The notes: a model not told the origin generated them from the letters alone. DNA of 64,000 bases from Deinococcus deserti VCD115 (GCF_000020685.1 NC_012528.1:62001-126000), one strand, 5' to 3'; numbered from the stretch's first letter, positions 37,178-47,382 are shown. Numbers and translations: made by a program.

Positions 37178-38035
37178 GTGACCACCCTTACCCCAGCGAC
37201 CCCTGCTGCGGCCGCACCACGCCGGACACGCAGACGTCCAAAACCCACGCTGGTGATGGGTCTGCTCTTACTGCTGCCCATCCTGGCCGCGACGTTCGCG
37301 CCGGGCCTCATCGCGCCCTACAGTCCCACGGAGTTCGACTACTCGGCCATTCTTAAACCTCCCAGCGCAAGCCATCTGTTCGGAACGGATAATTTCGGCC
37401 GGGATGTGTTCAGCCGGGTGGTGTACGGCACCCGCATCGATATGCAGATCGCGCTGCTGACTACGCTTTTTCCTTTCGTGTTCGGCAGTCTGCTGGGCGC
37501 GTTCACTGGATTCATCGGCCGTTGGCCGGACATGCTGGTCGGCCGCATTGCGGATCTCGTGGTGGTGTTTCCGTTCCTGGTTCTGGTTATCGCGATCGTG
37601 GCCGTCCTTGGACCAGGCCTGACCAACATGTACATCGCCGTGAGTGCGGTCGGTTGGGTCGCGTACTGGCGCCTCGTGCGCGGAGAGGTGCTGGCGCAAA
37701 AGGAAGCAGAGTACGCCCAGGCCGCGCGCGTTCTGGGTTTCAGCCCCTCGCGGGTGCTGCTCAGGCACATCCTTCCGAATGCGGTAACGCCAGCCATCGT
37801 CTACCTCATGACCGACATGAGTCTGGGTATTCTGCTGGGCGCTTCGCTTGGGTACCTCGGACTCGGCGCGCAGCCACCCACGCCCGAATGGGGTGTGATG
37901 GTGGCGGACGGCAAAAACTTCATGGTCACCGCGTGGTGGATTTCCGGCTTTCCCGGCCTTGCCCTCACCCTGGCTGGCGTCACGTTCAGTCTGATCGGCG
38001 ACGGCCTCGCCGACGCCCTGAGGCCCCGCTCGTGA
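37178..38035 (+). CDS. Peptide/opine ABC transporter permease (DppC-like)
   Basis: The GTG at 37178 is chosen because ACGGAGGA lies just upstream; the longer frame overlaps the previous gene. 285 residues, with F-G-T-D-N-F-G-R-D-V-F-S-R and an EAA loop (E-Y-A-Q-A-A-R-V-L-G) in the usual places, and the DppC-type ending D-G-L-A-D-A-L-R-P-R. Partner of the upstream permease. Confidence 0.94.
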   Translation: MTTLTPATPAAAAPRRTRRRPKPTLVMGLLLLLPILAATFAPGLIAPYSPTEFDYSAILKPPSASHLFGTDNFGRDVFSRVVYGTRIDMQIALLTTLFPFVFGSLLGAFTGFIGRWPDMLVGRIADLVVVFPFLVLVIAIVAVLGPGLTNMYIAVSAVGWVAYWRLVRGEVLAQKEAEYAQAARVLGFSPSRVLLRHILPNAVTPAIVYLMTDMSLGILLGASLGYLGLGAQPPTPEWGVMVADGKNFMVTAWWISGFPGLALTLAGVTFSLIGDGLADALRPRS

Positions 38036-39033
38036 CCGGTTCTCCGTCTCCGGTCCTGAGTGTCCGGAACCTGAACGTTCATATTCCAACCCCGCGGGGT
38101 GAACTGCACGCGGTGCGCGGTGTCGACTTCGATCTGCAGCCGGGCGAGGTGCTCGGCCTGGTCGGCGAGAGCGGCAGCGGCAAGAGCGTCACTCTGCGGG
38201 CCCTGCTGCAGCTGCACCGCAAGCCCATCCGGGTCACGGGTGCTGTTCAATACGACCGGCAGGATTTAATCGGGCTGTCTGAAAGCCGATTACGAACCAT
38301 ACGGGGTGCACAGATAGGCATGATCTTTCAGGAGCCGATGACCGCCCTGAATCCAGTGCTGACCATTGGGGAGCAGATCCGCGAGAACCTGCACGAGCAC
38401 CGGGGTCTGCGGGGGCGTCCAGCCGAGGACCGCGCCGCAGAACTCCTTGACCTGGTGGGCATTCCCAGCGCCCGTACCCGCCTCAAGGACTACCCGCACC
38501 AGTTCTCCGGAGGTATGCGTCAACGCGCCATGATCGCCATTGCCCTCGCGGCCGAGCCGCGCGTGCTGCTGGCTGACGAGCCGACCACCGCGCTGGATGT
38601 GACCATCCAGGATCAGATTCTCCGGCTGCTCCTGCGCCTGCGTAAGCAGCTCGGCATGAGCATCATTCTGGTGACACACGACCTGGGTGTCGTGGCACAG
38701 ACCTGTGACCGGGTCGCCGTGATGTACGCCGGACGCTTGGTGGAAACCGCAGGCGTAACCGACCTGTTCCGGCAGCCGAGGCATGCCTACACCCTCGGTC
38801 TGATGCGCAGCCTGCCCGATATCGGTGCGCATCGCCGTCCTTTGCAGCCTATTCCGGGTTCGCCGCCTGACCTGCGGGACATCCCGCAGGCATGCGCGTT
38901 CAGTCCGCGGTGCGCATACAGCACCCAGGCCTGCCTGGGCGCGGAACCTCCGCTTGTGCCTATCGATGACGGACGGGCAAGCGCCTGCGTTCATCACGCA
39001 GAACTGCCTGGTGTGGCTGAGGTGACCGCATGA
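38032..39033 (+). CDS. Peptide/opine ABC transporter ATPase (DppD-like)
   Basis: 333 residues starting at a GTG that overlaps the previous stop by four bases (GTGA). Walker A G-E-S-G-S-G-K-S (45-52), Q-loop F-Q-E-P-M, signature F-S-G-G-M-R-Q-R, Walker B L-L-A-D-E-P-T-T-A-L-D, switch His in V-T-H-D-L. The C-terminal oligopeptide/dipeptide extension with C-A-F-S-P-R-C-x6-C is present. Confidence 0.95.
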   Translation: MTGSPSPVLSVRNLNVHIPTPRGELHAVRGVDFDLQPGEVLGLVGESGSGKSVTLRALLQLHRKPIRVTGAVQYDRQDLIGLSESRLRTIRGAQIGMIFQEPMTALNPVLTIGEQIRENLHEHRGLRGRPAEDRAAELLDLVGIPSARTRLKDYPHQFSGGMRQRAMIAIALAAEPRVLLADEPTTALDVTIQDQILRLLLRLRKQLGMSIILVTHDLGVVAQTCDRVAVMYAGRLVETAGVTDLFRQPRHAYTLGLMRSLPDIGAHRRPLQPIPGSPPDLRDIPQACAFSPRCAYSTQACLGAEPPLVPIDDGRASACVHHAELPGVAEVTA

Positions 39034-40067
39034 CACACGAACCGCTGAATTCGGAGCCTCTGCTGAACGTCGAAGGCCTCACCAAAACCTTCCCTGTGTG
39101 TCAGGGCCTGTTGGAGCGCTGGCAGGGCAAACCCGCCAAGGCCGTCCGCGCGCTGACCGACGTGAACCTGAGCGTACAGCGGGGCGAGACCCTTGGCCTC
39201 GTGGGGGAAAGCGGCTGTGGCAAATCCACGCTCGCCCGCTGCCTGGTGCGGCTGCATCAGGCGGACAAGGGAAGCGTACGGTACGCGGGACAGGAGGTGC
39301 TCCTGTTGCAGGGTGACGCGCTGCGGCAGTATCACCGCCGCGTGCAGATGATCTTCCAGGACCCCTTCTCCTCACTCAATCCCCGCATGACGGTCGGACA
39401 GGCCCTGCGGGAAGTGCTTACCGTGCATCAGTTGCGGCCTAAGGCGCAGCACAACGAGCGGGTACATGAACTGTTGAACCTGGTGGGGCTGCCTGCCGAG
39501 GCTGCAGGCCGTCTTCCTCACGAATTCAGTGGAGGGCAGCGTCAGCGTATCGGCATTGCCCGCGCGCTGGCACTCGAACCAGAATGCATCGTTGCGGACG
39601 AACTTGTCAGTGCCCTTGACGTGAGCGTTCAGGCTCAGGTGGTGAACCTGCTGCTGGAACTGCAGGAGAAGCTTCACCTGACGGTGTTATTCGTCGCGCA
39701 CGACCTGCGCCTCGTTCGCCATCTCTCGCACCGGGTGGCGGTCATGTACCTCGGACGGGTCGTGGAAATAGCCGCCACGCAGGATCTGTTCGAGCAGCCT
39801 GCCCATCCTTACACACAGGCTCTGCTGGCGGCCGCGCCACTTCTTGAGCCTGGCCAGCGCGCGGAAGTTCCCGCCCTGACCGGCGAGTTGCCCAGCCCAC
39901 TCAACGTCCCCAGTGGCTGTCCGTTCCGCACGCGATGCCCGCATGCCTTCGACCGCTGCGTCACCGAGCGGCCTGAACTCTCGGAGATCCGTCCTCTGCA
40001 GCAGGTCGCGTGTCACCTGTACGATCCGGTGGACCAGGAAGTCCGCCTCCCGGTTGGGGTGGGCTGA
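39030..40067 (+). CDS. Peptide/opine ABC transporter ATPase (DppF-like)
   Basis: 345 residues, ATG overlapping the previous stop (ATGA). Walker A G-E-S-G-C-G-K-S (59-66), signature [10 protein letters not shown] and switch His in V-A-H-D-L. In Walker B the usual E-P-x-S-A-L-D reads E-L-V-S-A-L-D, with the catalytic Glu intact. The C-terminal Cys-containing extension is present. With the preceding four genes it completes one importer. Confidence 0.95.
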   Translation: MTHEPLNSEPLLNVEGLTKTFPVCQGLLERWQGKPAKAVRALTDVNLSVQRGETLGLVGESGCGKSTLARCLVRLHQADKGSVRYAGQEVLLLQGDALRQYHRRVQMIFQDPFSSLNPRMTVGQALREVLTVHQLRPKAQHNERVHELLNLVGLPAEAAGRLPHEFSGGQRQRIGIARALALEPECIVADELVSALDVSVQAQVVNLLLELQEKLHLTVLFVAHDLRLVRHLSHRVAVMYLGRVVEIAATQDLFEQPAHPYTQALLAAAPLLEPGQRAEVPALTGELPSPLNVPSGCPFRTRCPHAFDRCVTERPELSEIRPLQQVACHLYDPVDQEVRLPVGVG

Positions 40068-41077
40068 TGCCTCAGGAGGGAGAAGCGGACACCTCGCCCT
40101 TCGTGGTTGACCGGACACTCAGCGTGCCTCTCAGCGTGCAGTTGCGTGGCCAGATCGAATACGGCATCGCCTGCGGAGAGCTGCCGCCGGGCGCACGGCT
40201 CCCCAGCGTCCGCGACCTCGTGGCGCAAACAGGTGTCGCACACGTCACGGTCGCGCACGTATACAGGGATCTGGCTGCACGGGGGCTGATCGTTACTGTT
40301 GCTGGCCGGGGCACGTTCGTGGCGGATCCCAGTTCTTCGGGTCCCATGCAGGATGTCGCTGCATTACGTGGGTTGTTGAACGATGTGCTGTTCCAGGCTG
40401 AACGGGACGGCATTGAACCGGAGCGGGTCGTTGCGCTGTTGCAAGCCATGATCGCGCGCGGACACACGGCGCGCGATGTAGGAGTGCGGATTGTGCTCGT
40501 CGGTGTGTTGGATGTCGCCACCCGGGCTTACGCTCGGGAACTGCAGGCTCTCCTTCGCCCGGAAGACCGTGTGAAAGCTTGTACGTTCATCCAACTCGCC
40601 CAGCCTGCCCTCATTCAGGAGGTGCGGAGTGCGGACATCGTTCTTACCTTGGGCCACCGGCTTGCCGAGGCGCGAGCACTGCTACCGGGCCTGGACATCC
40701 TCCCGATGCGCGTTACCGTGTCCCATGAGACGCGGGAGCACCTCGCTGCCCTCGCGCCGGACACGCGTCTGGCACTGATTGCTACCTTCGATGACTTTCT
40801 CCCGACATTCCTGACCGGCGTGCACCGGTACGCGCCGCAGGTTCTGGACGTCCGTGCGGCTCACCTCGCAGAGCAGAATCTCCCGGAACTGCTCGCGTGG
40901 TGTGACGCAGCCGTGTATGCCAGCGGCGCAGACGGAATCGTCACAGCCCTCAACCCTGGCACGTTCGCCTTCGAGTACCGACATGCCGTCCACAGGCCTG
41001 ATGCGGAGCGGACACTTTTACCGGTCATTGCTCAGCACCGCGCCCTGGTGCGCGAAAGGAAACATCATGAAAATTGA
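40067..41077 (+). CDS. GntR-family regulator with long effector domain
   Basis: 336 residues; the ATG shares a base with the DppF stop (TGATG). The winged helix (about 10-85) shows L-P-P-G-A-R-L-P-S-V-R-D-L-V-A and a G-R-G-T-F-V wing. The remaining 240 residues, with repeated alpha/beta pattern, do not match FCD, UTRA or aminotransferase effector domains that I can recognise; the arrangement recalls YhcF-like GntR with an added ligand domain. Placed inside the operon, it is the best candidate to bind the GTGTTAT/ATAACAACC operators. Confidence 0.88.
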   Translation: MPQEGEADTSPFVVDRTLSVPLSVQLRGQIEYGIACGELPPGARLPSVRDLVAQTGVAHVTVAHVYRDLAARGLIVTVAGRGTFVADPSSSGPMQDVAALRGLLNDVLFQAERDGIEPERVVALLQAMIARGHTARDVGVRIVLVGVLDVATRAYARELQALLRPEDRVKACTFIQLAQPALIQEVRSADIVLTLGHRLAEARALLPGLDILPMRVTVSHETREHLAALAPDTRLALIATFDDFLPTFLTGVHRYAPQVLDVRAAHLAEQNLPELLAWCDAAVYASGADGIVTALNPGTFAFEYRHAVHRPDAERTLLPVIAQHRALVRERKHHEN

Positions 41078-41795
41078 AGCGATGAACTGGATGCAGGTCG
41101 AGGCTTACCTCAGGGAAGATGACCGTTGCGTCCTGCCGCTCGGGAGCACCGAACAACACGGGTTTATGAGCCTGGCCGTGGACAACATCCTGCCGGAGCG
41201 ACTTGCACAAGAGGTCGCTGCGCCGCTCGGTGTGCCGGTGTTTCCCACCCTCAATTACGGCATTACACCCTACTTCCGTGCTTACCCCGGCAGCGTGACA
41301 CTGCGTGTTCAGACGTACCTGAGCGTCGTCCGTGATGTCCTCGACAGCCTGTATGAGCAGGGTTTCCGCCGCATTCTGATCGTCAACGGCCACGGAGGAA
41401 ATTCGCCCGCTCAGGGCTTCTCAGGCGAATGGTCAGCGGACCATCCCGGGACGCAGGTGCTGTTTCACAACTGGTGGAACGCACCCAGGACCTGGCAGGA
41501 AGTGCAGCGGATCGACCCGGTCGCGTCACACGCCTCCTGGATGGAAAATTTCCCCTGGACCCGCCTGCCCGGCGTGACCCTGCCTGAGATTCAAAAACCG
41601 ATGGCCGATCTGGACCGGCTGAGGCTCCTGTCGCCCGCTCAACTACGCCAGACCCTTGGCGACGGCAATTACGGCGGGCTGTATCAGCGCAGTGACGAGG
41701 ACATGCTGGCGTTGTGGGCGGTGGCGGTCCAGGAAACATCAGGCCTGCTGCAGAACGGGTGGGTTCCGGCCAGCAGGTCGGAGCAGCAGACATGA
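41067..41795 (+). CDS. Creatininase-family amidohydrolase
   Basis: 242 residues; starts 11 bases inside the regulator gene, with AAAGGAAA upstream. Metal-site motifs of the creatininase family are visible: L-P-L-G-S-T-E-Q-H-G (E29, H31), D39 in A-V-D-N, and V-N-G-H-G-G-N (H109). Relatives hydrolyse cyclic or linear amides (creatinine, formamidopyrimidine intermediates, mycofactocin precursor). The substrate here is probably the imported compound or its first product. Confidence 0.9.
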   Translation: MKIEAMNWMQVEAYLREDDRCVLPLGSTEQHGFMSLAVDNILPERLAQEVAAPLGVPVFPTLNYGITPYFRAYPGSVTLRVQTYLSVVRDVLDSLYEQGFRRILIVNGHGGNSPAQGFSGEWSADHPGTQVLFHNWWNAPRTWQEVQRIDPVASHASWMENFPWTRLPGVTLPEIQKPMADLDRLRLLSPAQLRQTLGDGNYGGLYQRSDEDMLALWAVAVQETSGLLQNGWVPASRSEQQT

Positions 41796-42823
41796 AGCTG
41801 CTGATATGGGGAGCAGGCGCCATAGGAGGAACGATCGGTGCTTACCTCGTCCGGGCCGGGCATGACGTCACTTTCGTGGACTGCGCCGCGGATCACGTAA
41901 AGAGTATCCGCGAGGGCGGCCTGCACATCGAGGGGCCCATCGAATCGTTTACGGTGCACGCCGCGGCCTTCACGCCCGGCGAGGTCACAGGCCAGTGGGA
42001 CCATGTGCTGCTGTGCACGAAGGCGCAGGACACCGCGAGTGCCGCAGGGCAGCTCGCTGACCACGTGACGCCCGCCGGGTGCGTCGTGTCGGTCCAGAAT
42101 GGGTTGAACCCGCTTGTGCTGAACGCCACCTTCGGACAGGACCGGGTGCTGGGGAGCTTCGTCAATTTCGGAGCGGATTACCTCAGCCCGGGCGTGGTGC
42201 ATTACGCCGGGCGGGGCGTGGTCGTGATCGGCGAGCAGGACGGGCAGCTTTCGGAGCGTGCGCGGGCCCTTCACGCGGCCCTGCGGGATTTCGACAGTAA
42301 CGCCGTGCTCAGCGCGAACATGTTCGGGTATCTGTGGAGCAAACTCGGGTACGGTGCGTTGCTGTTCGCCACAGCCGTCACGAACGATGGCATCGCCGAC
42401 GCCCTGGCGCGACCGGAGGACCGGACGCTGTATATCGCCCTGGGACGCGAAGTGATGCGCGTCGCTCTGGCCCACCAGATCACTCCGGAAGCCTTTAATG
42501 GTTTCAATCCTGCCGCCTTTCTCCCTGGCGCCAGCGATGACATGGCCCAGGCCAGCATGGATGAGATGGTGGCCTTCAACCGCCGGAGCGCCAAGACACA
42601 CAGCGGCATCTGGCGTGACCTCGCGGTCCGCAAACGCCGCACGGAAGTGGACGCTCAACTGGGCTGGGTGGTGCATTTCGGTCAGGAGCACGGTCTTCCA
42701 ACCCCCATCACGGCCCGCCTCGTCGACTTGATTCATGAACTCGAAAGCGGTCAGCGAGAGCTGAGCCGTGAGAACCTCGCGGAGCTTCACGCGGTGATCC
42801 CGGCCGTCACCCCGGCGACATGA
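41792..42823 (+). CDS. Ketopantoate reductase (PanE/ApbA) family dehydrogenase
   Basis: 343 residues, ATGA overlap with the previous gene. Rossmann motif G-A-G-A-I-G-G (7-13), the C-T-K-A-Q segment that contacts NADPH, and a candidate catalytic Lys184 in W-S-K-L-G-Y-G. The Asn usually following the catalytic Lys block is Gly here, and no other pantothenate gene is nearby. I infer oxidation or reduction of a different 2-oxo/2-hydroxy acid in this pathway rather than vitamin synthesis. Confidence 0.85.
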   Translation: MKLLIWGAGAIGGTIGAYLVRAGHDVTFVDCAADHVKSIREGGLHIEGPIESFTVHAAAFTPGEVTGQWDHVLLCTKAQDTASAAGQLADHVTPAGCVVSVQNGLNPLVLNATFGQDRVLGSFVNFGADYLSPGVVHYAGRGVVVIGEQDGQLSERARALHAALRDFDSNAVLSANMFGYLWSKLGYGALLFATAVTNDGIADALARPEDRTLYIALGREVMRVALAHQITPEAFNGFNPAAFLPGASDDMAQASMDEMVAFNRRSAKTHSGIWRDLAVRKRRTEVDAQLGWVVHFGQEHGLPTPITARLVDLIHELESGQRELSRENLAELHAVIPAVTPAT

Positions 42824-43449
42824 CAGCCGTGATAGACGGCCTGCGGGCCCTGCTGCCTTCCGGTGACCTGACATGTGTCGTGAGCGACGCCCTGGACCGT
42901 GGCTGGGCCCTCAGCGGCGCCTTCCGCCCCGTCTGGTCCGGTGCCTGCTGCGCCGGGGAAGCGGTCACCGTACGCACGTTCGGAACGGATCTCAGCGCCG
43001 TGTTCGACGCCATCTCTGTCGCCGAACCAGGGAGTGTCCTGGTGATCGACTCGCATGGCATCACAGGCGCCGCCTTCTGGGGGGAGCGCACGACCCGCGC
43101 CGCACTCGCCCGCCGCCTCGCTGGAGCCGTGATAGACGGGGGGTGCCGGGACGTGACGGCTGTACGTCAGCTGGGCTTTCCAGTATTCAGTACGGCCATC
43201 ACGCCCAACGCAGGGTTGCCGGGAGGACGCGGCGCCGTCAACGTTCCCATTCAGGCTGGAGGCATTCCCGTGTCACCAGGAGATGTCGTCGTGGCTGACG
43301 AGAACGGAGTTGTGATCGTGCCGCAGCATCTCGCACCCGGCACACTCGAGCGCGTGCGGGTTCTGCTCGCTGCGGAGCAGCAGGTCTTTGCTCAGGCTGA
43401 CCGGGGCATGGCTGTGCCACCGGAAAGCACAGAAAAAGGGATGGTTTAA
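42820..43449 (+). CDS. RraA-like protein (HMG/CHA aldolase fold)
   Basis: 209 residues, ATGA overlap with the previous gene. The R-L-A-G-A-V-I-D-G-G-C-R-D-V block with R110 and D111, preceded by F-W-G-E (86-89), matches the metal-dependent 4-hydroxy-4-methyl-2-oxoglutarate/oxaloacetate aldolase branch of the RraA fold. In this context a retro-aldol or decarboxylase step on a hydroxy-oxo acid is more likely than RNase E inhibition. Confidence 0.88.
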   Translation: MTAVIDGLRALLPSGDLTCVVSDALDRGWALSGAFRPVWSGACCAGEAVTVRTFGTDLSAVFDAISVAEPGSVLVIDSHGITGAAFWGERTTRAALARRLAGAVIDGGCRDVTAVRQLGFPVFSTAITPNAGLPGGRGAVNVPIQAGGIPVSPGDVVVADENGVVIVPQHLAPGTLERVRVLLAAEQQVFAQADRGMAVPPESTEKGMV

Positions 43450-43450
43450 G

Positions 43451-44977
43451 GTGAACGAATTCCAGCAACAGTCTGCCGAAATCAATGACCTGCTCTGCAT
43501 CCTCAACCTGCTGACCTGGGACACACGCACCCAGATGCCGCCCGGCGGCAGCCAATCCAGGGCGCAGCAGACCGCGACGTTAAGCGGGCTCGCGCAGCAG
43601 CGGCTTCTTGATCCAGCGTTTGAGCATGCAGCGCGGGCGGCACTCAGCGCCGCAGAGCCCGCGAGCGTCCCAGCTCGTGCGGCCCAGCAGGCCATCAGCG
43701 CCGTCCGCGCGCTGAAACGGGTGCCGGTCGAGCTGACCCGCGACCTCGCCTTGACCAAGAGTGCCGCTCAGGACGCCTGGGCGGACGCCAGGGCCCACAG
43801 CGATTTCAGCCGGTTCGCGCCGCACCTGACGCGCATGGTGGACCTCCAGCGGCGACTGGCGGATGCGCTCGGGTACGACGCTCATCCTTACGACGCACTG
43901 CTCAACCTGTACGAGCCAGGACTCACGGCGGCCACGCTTCAACCCCTCTTCTCGCAGCTTCGCACGCATCACCTGTCACTGCTGCGCGAAGTCCAGGCAC
44001 AGCCCCAGCCCCGCCTGGACTTTCTGGAGCGCGACTACGACGTCGCGGCGCAGCAGATCCTCGCGCTGGAACTCGCGCAGGCCATCGGGTACGACCTGAC
44101 GCGTGGCCGGCTCGATGCGTCCGCGCATCCTTTCGAGATCAGCTTTACCCGGGAGGACGTGCGCATCACGACCCGCTATCATCCGAATTTCCTGCCCGGC
44201 GCGCTGTTCGGAGTGCTGCACGAGGCGGGACACGCGATGTACGAGCAGGGCGTCTCTTCCGAGCTGAGCCGCAGTGTCCTCGCGTCGGACCTGCTGGGGC
44301 TGTACGCCGTGGGCGGCGCGAGCTACGGCACGCACGAAAGTCAGTCGCGGTTATGGGAAAACCGGGTGGGCCGGTCCCGCGCGTTCTGGGACCAGCACTA
44401 CCCGCGGGCCCAGGCGCTGTTCTCCTCGCAACTCGCGGACGTCACGGTGGTTGAGTTTCACCGCGCCGTGAACCGGGTGCAGCCCAGCCTGATTCGCGTG
44501 GAAGCCGACGAACTGACCTACGACCTGCACATCATGCTTCGGGTAGATATCGAGTCGGCGCTTATCGCCGGGGACCTCAAGGTCCAGGACCTCCCGGAGA
44601 TGTGGAATGCACGCATCGAGTCGGACCTGGGCCTGAAGGTGCCTGATGACGCTCGGGGCGTCCTGCAGGACATTCACTGGTCAGCGGGCCTGTTTGGCTC
44701 CTTCCCGACATACACAGTGGGCAACATTATGGCAGCCCAGTTTTACGAGGCGGCTCACGCAGCGCTTCCCGACCTTGAGGCGTCTCTCGCCAGGGGAGAG
44801 TACGGCCCGCTCCGCATCTGGCTGACCGAGCAGGTGTACCAGCACGGCCGGACCTTCACCCCGCACGAACTTCTCGAACGCACAACGGGTCGCGGCCTGG
44901 ACGCAGCGCCCTACCTGACCTACCTGAGCGGCAAATACCGTGACCTGTACGGCGTTACGGAAAAGGAGACGGCATGA
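43451..44977 (+). CDS. M32-family metallocarboxypeptidase
   Basis: 508 residues from GTG 43451, one base after the previous stop. The zinc motif H-E-A-G-H lies at 257-261, with downstream family segments G-T-H-E-S-Q-S-R-L-W-E-N and I-R-V-E-A-D-E-L-T-Y. The length is normal for Taq-type carboxypeptidases, which remove C-terminal residues from short peptides in the cytosol. Supports a peptide or amino-acid conjugate as the imported substrate. Confidence 0.94.
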   Translation: MNEFQQQSAEINDLLCILNLLTWDTRTQMPPGGSQSRAQQTATLSGLAQQRLLDPAFEHAARAALSAAEPASVPARAAQQAISAVRALKRVPVELTRDLALTKSAAQDAWADARAHSDFSRFAPHLTRMVDLQRRLADALGYDAHPYDALLNLYEPGLTAATLQPLFSQLRTHHLSLLREVQAQPQPRLDFLERDYDVAAQQILALELAQAIGYDLTRGRLDASAHPFEISFTREDVRITTRYHPNFLPGALFGVLHEAGHAMYEQGVSSELSRSVLASDLLGLYAVGGASYGTHESQSRLWENRVGRSRAFWDQHYPRAQALFSSQLADVTVVEFHRAVNRVQPSLIRVEADELTYDLHIMLRVDIESALIAGDLKVQDLPEMWNARIESDLGLKVPDDARGVLQDIHWSAGLFGSFPTYTVGNIMAAQFYEAAHAALPDLEASLARGEYGPLRIWLTEQVYQHGRTFTPHELLERTTGRGLDAAPYLTYLSGKYRDLYGVTEKETA

Positions 44978-45729
44978 CATTACGGTCTGATGGTCTGGCA
45001 GGAAAGGTTGCAGTCGTGACGGGCGCAAGCAGCGGCATCGGTGCGGCGACAGCACTTGCACTCGCGGCGCAGGGCGCGAGTGTGGTGCTGGTCGCGCGGC
45101 GCGAGGACCGCCTTCAGGACCTGGCGCGGCAGGTGCAGAGCTCCGGTGGCCACGCTGAGGTGGTTGTCGCGGATCTCGCCGATGAAGCTCAGGCACGGCT
45201 CACGGTGGAGCGCGCCGTGAGCGCATTCGGGCGGGTGGACATTCTCGTGAACAACGCCGGACTGATGCTGCTGGGACCGGTCACCGGCGCTGACACGACC
45301 GACTGGCGCCGCATGATCGACGTGAACCTGCTGGGGCTGATGTACACCACCCACGCGGCCCTTCCACACATGCGGACCCAGGGCGGCGGGCATATCGTCA
45401 ACATCTCCTCGGTCTCCGGGCGCGGCGCAAGCCCGACTTCTGCCGGGTACAGCGCCTCCAAATGGGGCGTCGGTGGCTTCAGCGAGGGCCTGCGGCAGGA
45501 AGTCCGGCTGGACCGCATCCGCGTGACGGTGATCGAGCCGGGCGTCGTGGCGACCGAACTGACCGATCACATCACTCACCAGGACACCAAGGTCGCTTAC
45601 GAGGGCCGCATTCAGACCATGATTCCCCTGGAAGCCGAGGACATTGCCGCGGCTGTCGTGTATGCCGTGACGCAACCGGAGCGGGTCAACGTCAACGAAA
45701 TCCTGATCCGCCCACTCGACCAGGGTTGA
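44974..45729 (+). CDS. SDR-family oxidoreductase
   Basis: 251 residues, ATGA overlap with the carboxypeptidase gene. T-G-A-S-S-G-I-G (16-23), N-N-A-G, S146, Y159 and K163 are present. The C-terminal half (P-G-V-V-A-T-E-L) resembles the YdfG/serine-type 3-hydroxy acid dehydrogenase branch. NADP-dependent oxidation of a hydroxy acid is a reasonable guess. Confidence 0.92.
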   Translation: MTLRSDGLAGKVAVVTGASSGIGAATALALAAQGASVVLVARREDRLQDLARQVQSSGGHAEVVVADLADEAQARLTVERAVSAFGRVDILVNNAGLMLLGPVTGADTTDWRRMIDVNLLGLMYTTHAALPHMRTQGGGHIVNISSVSGRGASPTSAGYSASKWGVGGFSEGLRQEVRLDRIRVTVIEPGVVATELTDHITHQDTKVAYEGRIQTMIPLEAEDIAAAVVYAVTQPERVNVNEILIRPLDQG

Positions 45730-46005
45730 TGAGGCGCGCCCATGTTTGAACGAGGAGATCCGCACAAGGACGGCCGTGTCAGTTGCCCGGACCGTCACGG
45801 CGGCACCTGATGTGCCCGTTCAAGGTGGCGCGAGGGCGCACCCTCGCTGAGGGCGGGAAAGTCACCGTGAAGAGGGCCGTGAGTCCATTCCCGGCCGGAG
45901 ATTTCATCACGTCCGTCAACGTCAGGCTGGGGTGGGACACGTGCTTGACTGATCTGGACCTGCACCCGGGGCCTGTTGGCAGACCAGCGCGGCAGAGCGT
46001 AGCGG

Positions 46006-47382
46006 ATGCGTAACTCCGAGATCCTCTTCGCGTCCATTCCGCAGGTGGCAGCCTGCTACCGGAGCGGTTCCCTGTCTCCCGTCGAGGTGACTCGCGCGTG
46101 TCTGGCACGCATCGAGGAACTCGACCCAGCGCTGAACGCGTTCATTTCCGTTACAGCGGAGCTGGCCCTTGCTCAGGCGGTGCAAGCTGAAACAGAACTG
46201 CGCAGTGGAACCGACAGGGGACCGCTGCACGGCATTCCTGTCGCGCTCAAGGACCTCACGGACACCGCAGGAGTCCGCACCACCTGCGGCTCCCGCCTTC
46301 TTGCGGATCATGTTCCTGGCCAGGACGCGGTCGTCACGGTGCGGCTCCGGGAAGCCGGCGCGGTCCTGCTCGGTAAAACGAACCTGCTGGAGTTCGCGTA
46401 CGGCAGCGTGCACCCGGATTACGGCCAGACGAACAATCCCTGGGACGTGACCCGCACGTCCGGCGGCAGCAGTGGCGGCTCGGCCGCGGCTGTCGCGGCT
46501 GGCCTGTGCTTCGCGGCATTCGGAACAGACACAGGCGGATCTATCCGCATTCCCGCGGCCTACTGCGGCGTAACCGGGCTCAAACCCACCTATGGACTGG
46601 TGCCCCTCGATGGTGTTTTTCCTCTGTCCTGGTCGCTGGATCACGGCGGTCCGATCGCGCGCAGCAGCGGTGACGCCGCCCTGATGCTTGCCGCCCTGAC
46701 CGGAGGTCCGCACGACGCTGCGCCACGTGACCTGCAGGGCGTCCGGCTGGGAGTGCTGGCAGAACACGCCCGGGGCCCCGACATGCAGCAGGGAGTGGTG
46801 GAAGTCTTCGACCAGGCGTGTGACGCCCTGCGTAGGGCCGGAGCAGTTCTGGTTGAAGTGCACATTCCGCAGCTCGACCGTATGGATACCGCGATGATGC
46901 ATGTGCTGCTTCCCGAAGCGAGTGCCGTACATGCGGCGTGGTTGCAGCAGTCTCCCGGGGCGTACGCGCCGGACACCCGCATGCATCTCGAACAGGGATT
47001 CGCGGTCAGTGGGGTAGAGCATGTGCGCGCACAGCAGTACCGCCGCAAACTCGCACTCGACTTCCTCGCGGCTCTCACTGACGTCGACGCGATCCTCTCA
47101 CCAACCGTGGCGTGGGTCGCGCCGCACGAGGACCCCGTCGTCTCGGACAACGAAGGTTCCACCGAAGCGCGGCGCACCGCCCCAGCCAACCTCACAGGCT
47201 TCCCAGCACTGAGCCTCAACGCAGGCTTCTCTGAGGGTCTGCCGGTCGGTCTGCAGATCACGACCCGGCCCGGTGCCGACGCCCTGGCCCTCTCGCTTGG
47301 CATGAGCCTCGAAGCGCTCCTGGATGGCAACCGGATCCCGCCCCTCGGGGGCACACCAACGACCGAAAGGAGAACCCCATGA
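46006..47382 (+). CDS. Amidase (amidase-signature family)
   Basis: 458 residues. The Ser-cisSer-Lys triad is visible: K82 in A-L-K-D-L, the G-G-S-S-G-G-S loop (153-159) and nucleophile S179 in G-T-D-T-G-G-S-I-R. The start follows a 276-base gap in which no gene is seen, and may have its own promoter. Hydrolyses an amide to acid and amine; GatA is excluded by context, since no gatB or gatC is adjacent. Confidence 0.92.
   Translation: MRNSEILFASIPQVAACYRSGSLSPVEVTRACLARIEELDPALNAFISVTAELALAQAVQAETELRSGTDRGPLHGIPVALKDLTDTAGVRTTCGSRLLADHVPGQDAVVTVRLREAGAVLLGKTNLLEFAYGSVHPDYGQTNNPWDVTRTSGGSSGGSAAAVAAGLCFAAFGTDTGGSIRIPAAYCGVTGLKPTYGLVPLDGVFPLSWSLDHGGPIARSSGDAALMLAALTGGPHDAAPRDLQGVRLGVLAEHARGPDMQQGVVEVFDQACDALRRAGAVLVEVHIPQLDRMDTAMMHVLLPEASAVHAAWLQQSPGAYAPDTRMHLEQGFAVSGVEHVRAQQYRRKLALDFLAALTDVDAILSPTVAWVAPHEDPVVSDNEGSTEARRTAPANLTGFPALSLNAGFSEGLPVGLQITTRPGADALALSLGMSLEALLDGNRIPPLGGTPTTERRTP

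Noticed and set aside
41792..42823. Pantothenate biosynthesis gene panE
   Set aside because: Family membership is clear, but the neighbours are catabolic and the region after the catalytic Lys is atypical.
46006..47382. GatA subunit of the tRNA amidotransferase
   Set aside because: It has the amidase triad but lies in a catabolic operon without gatB or gatC.
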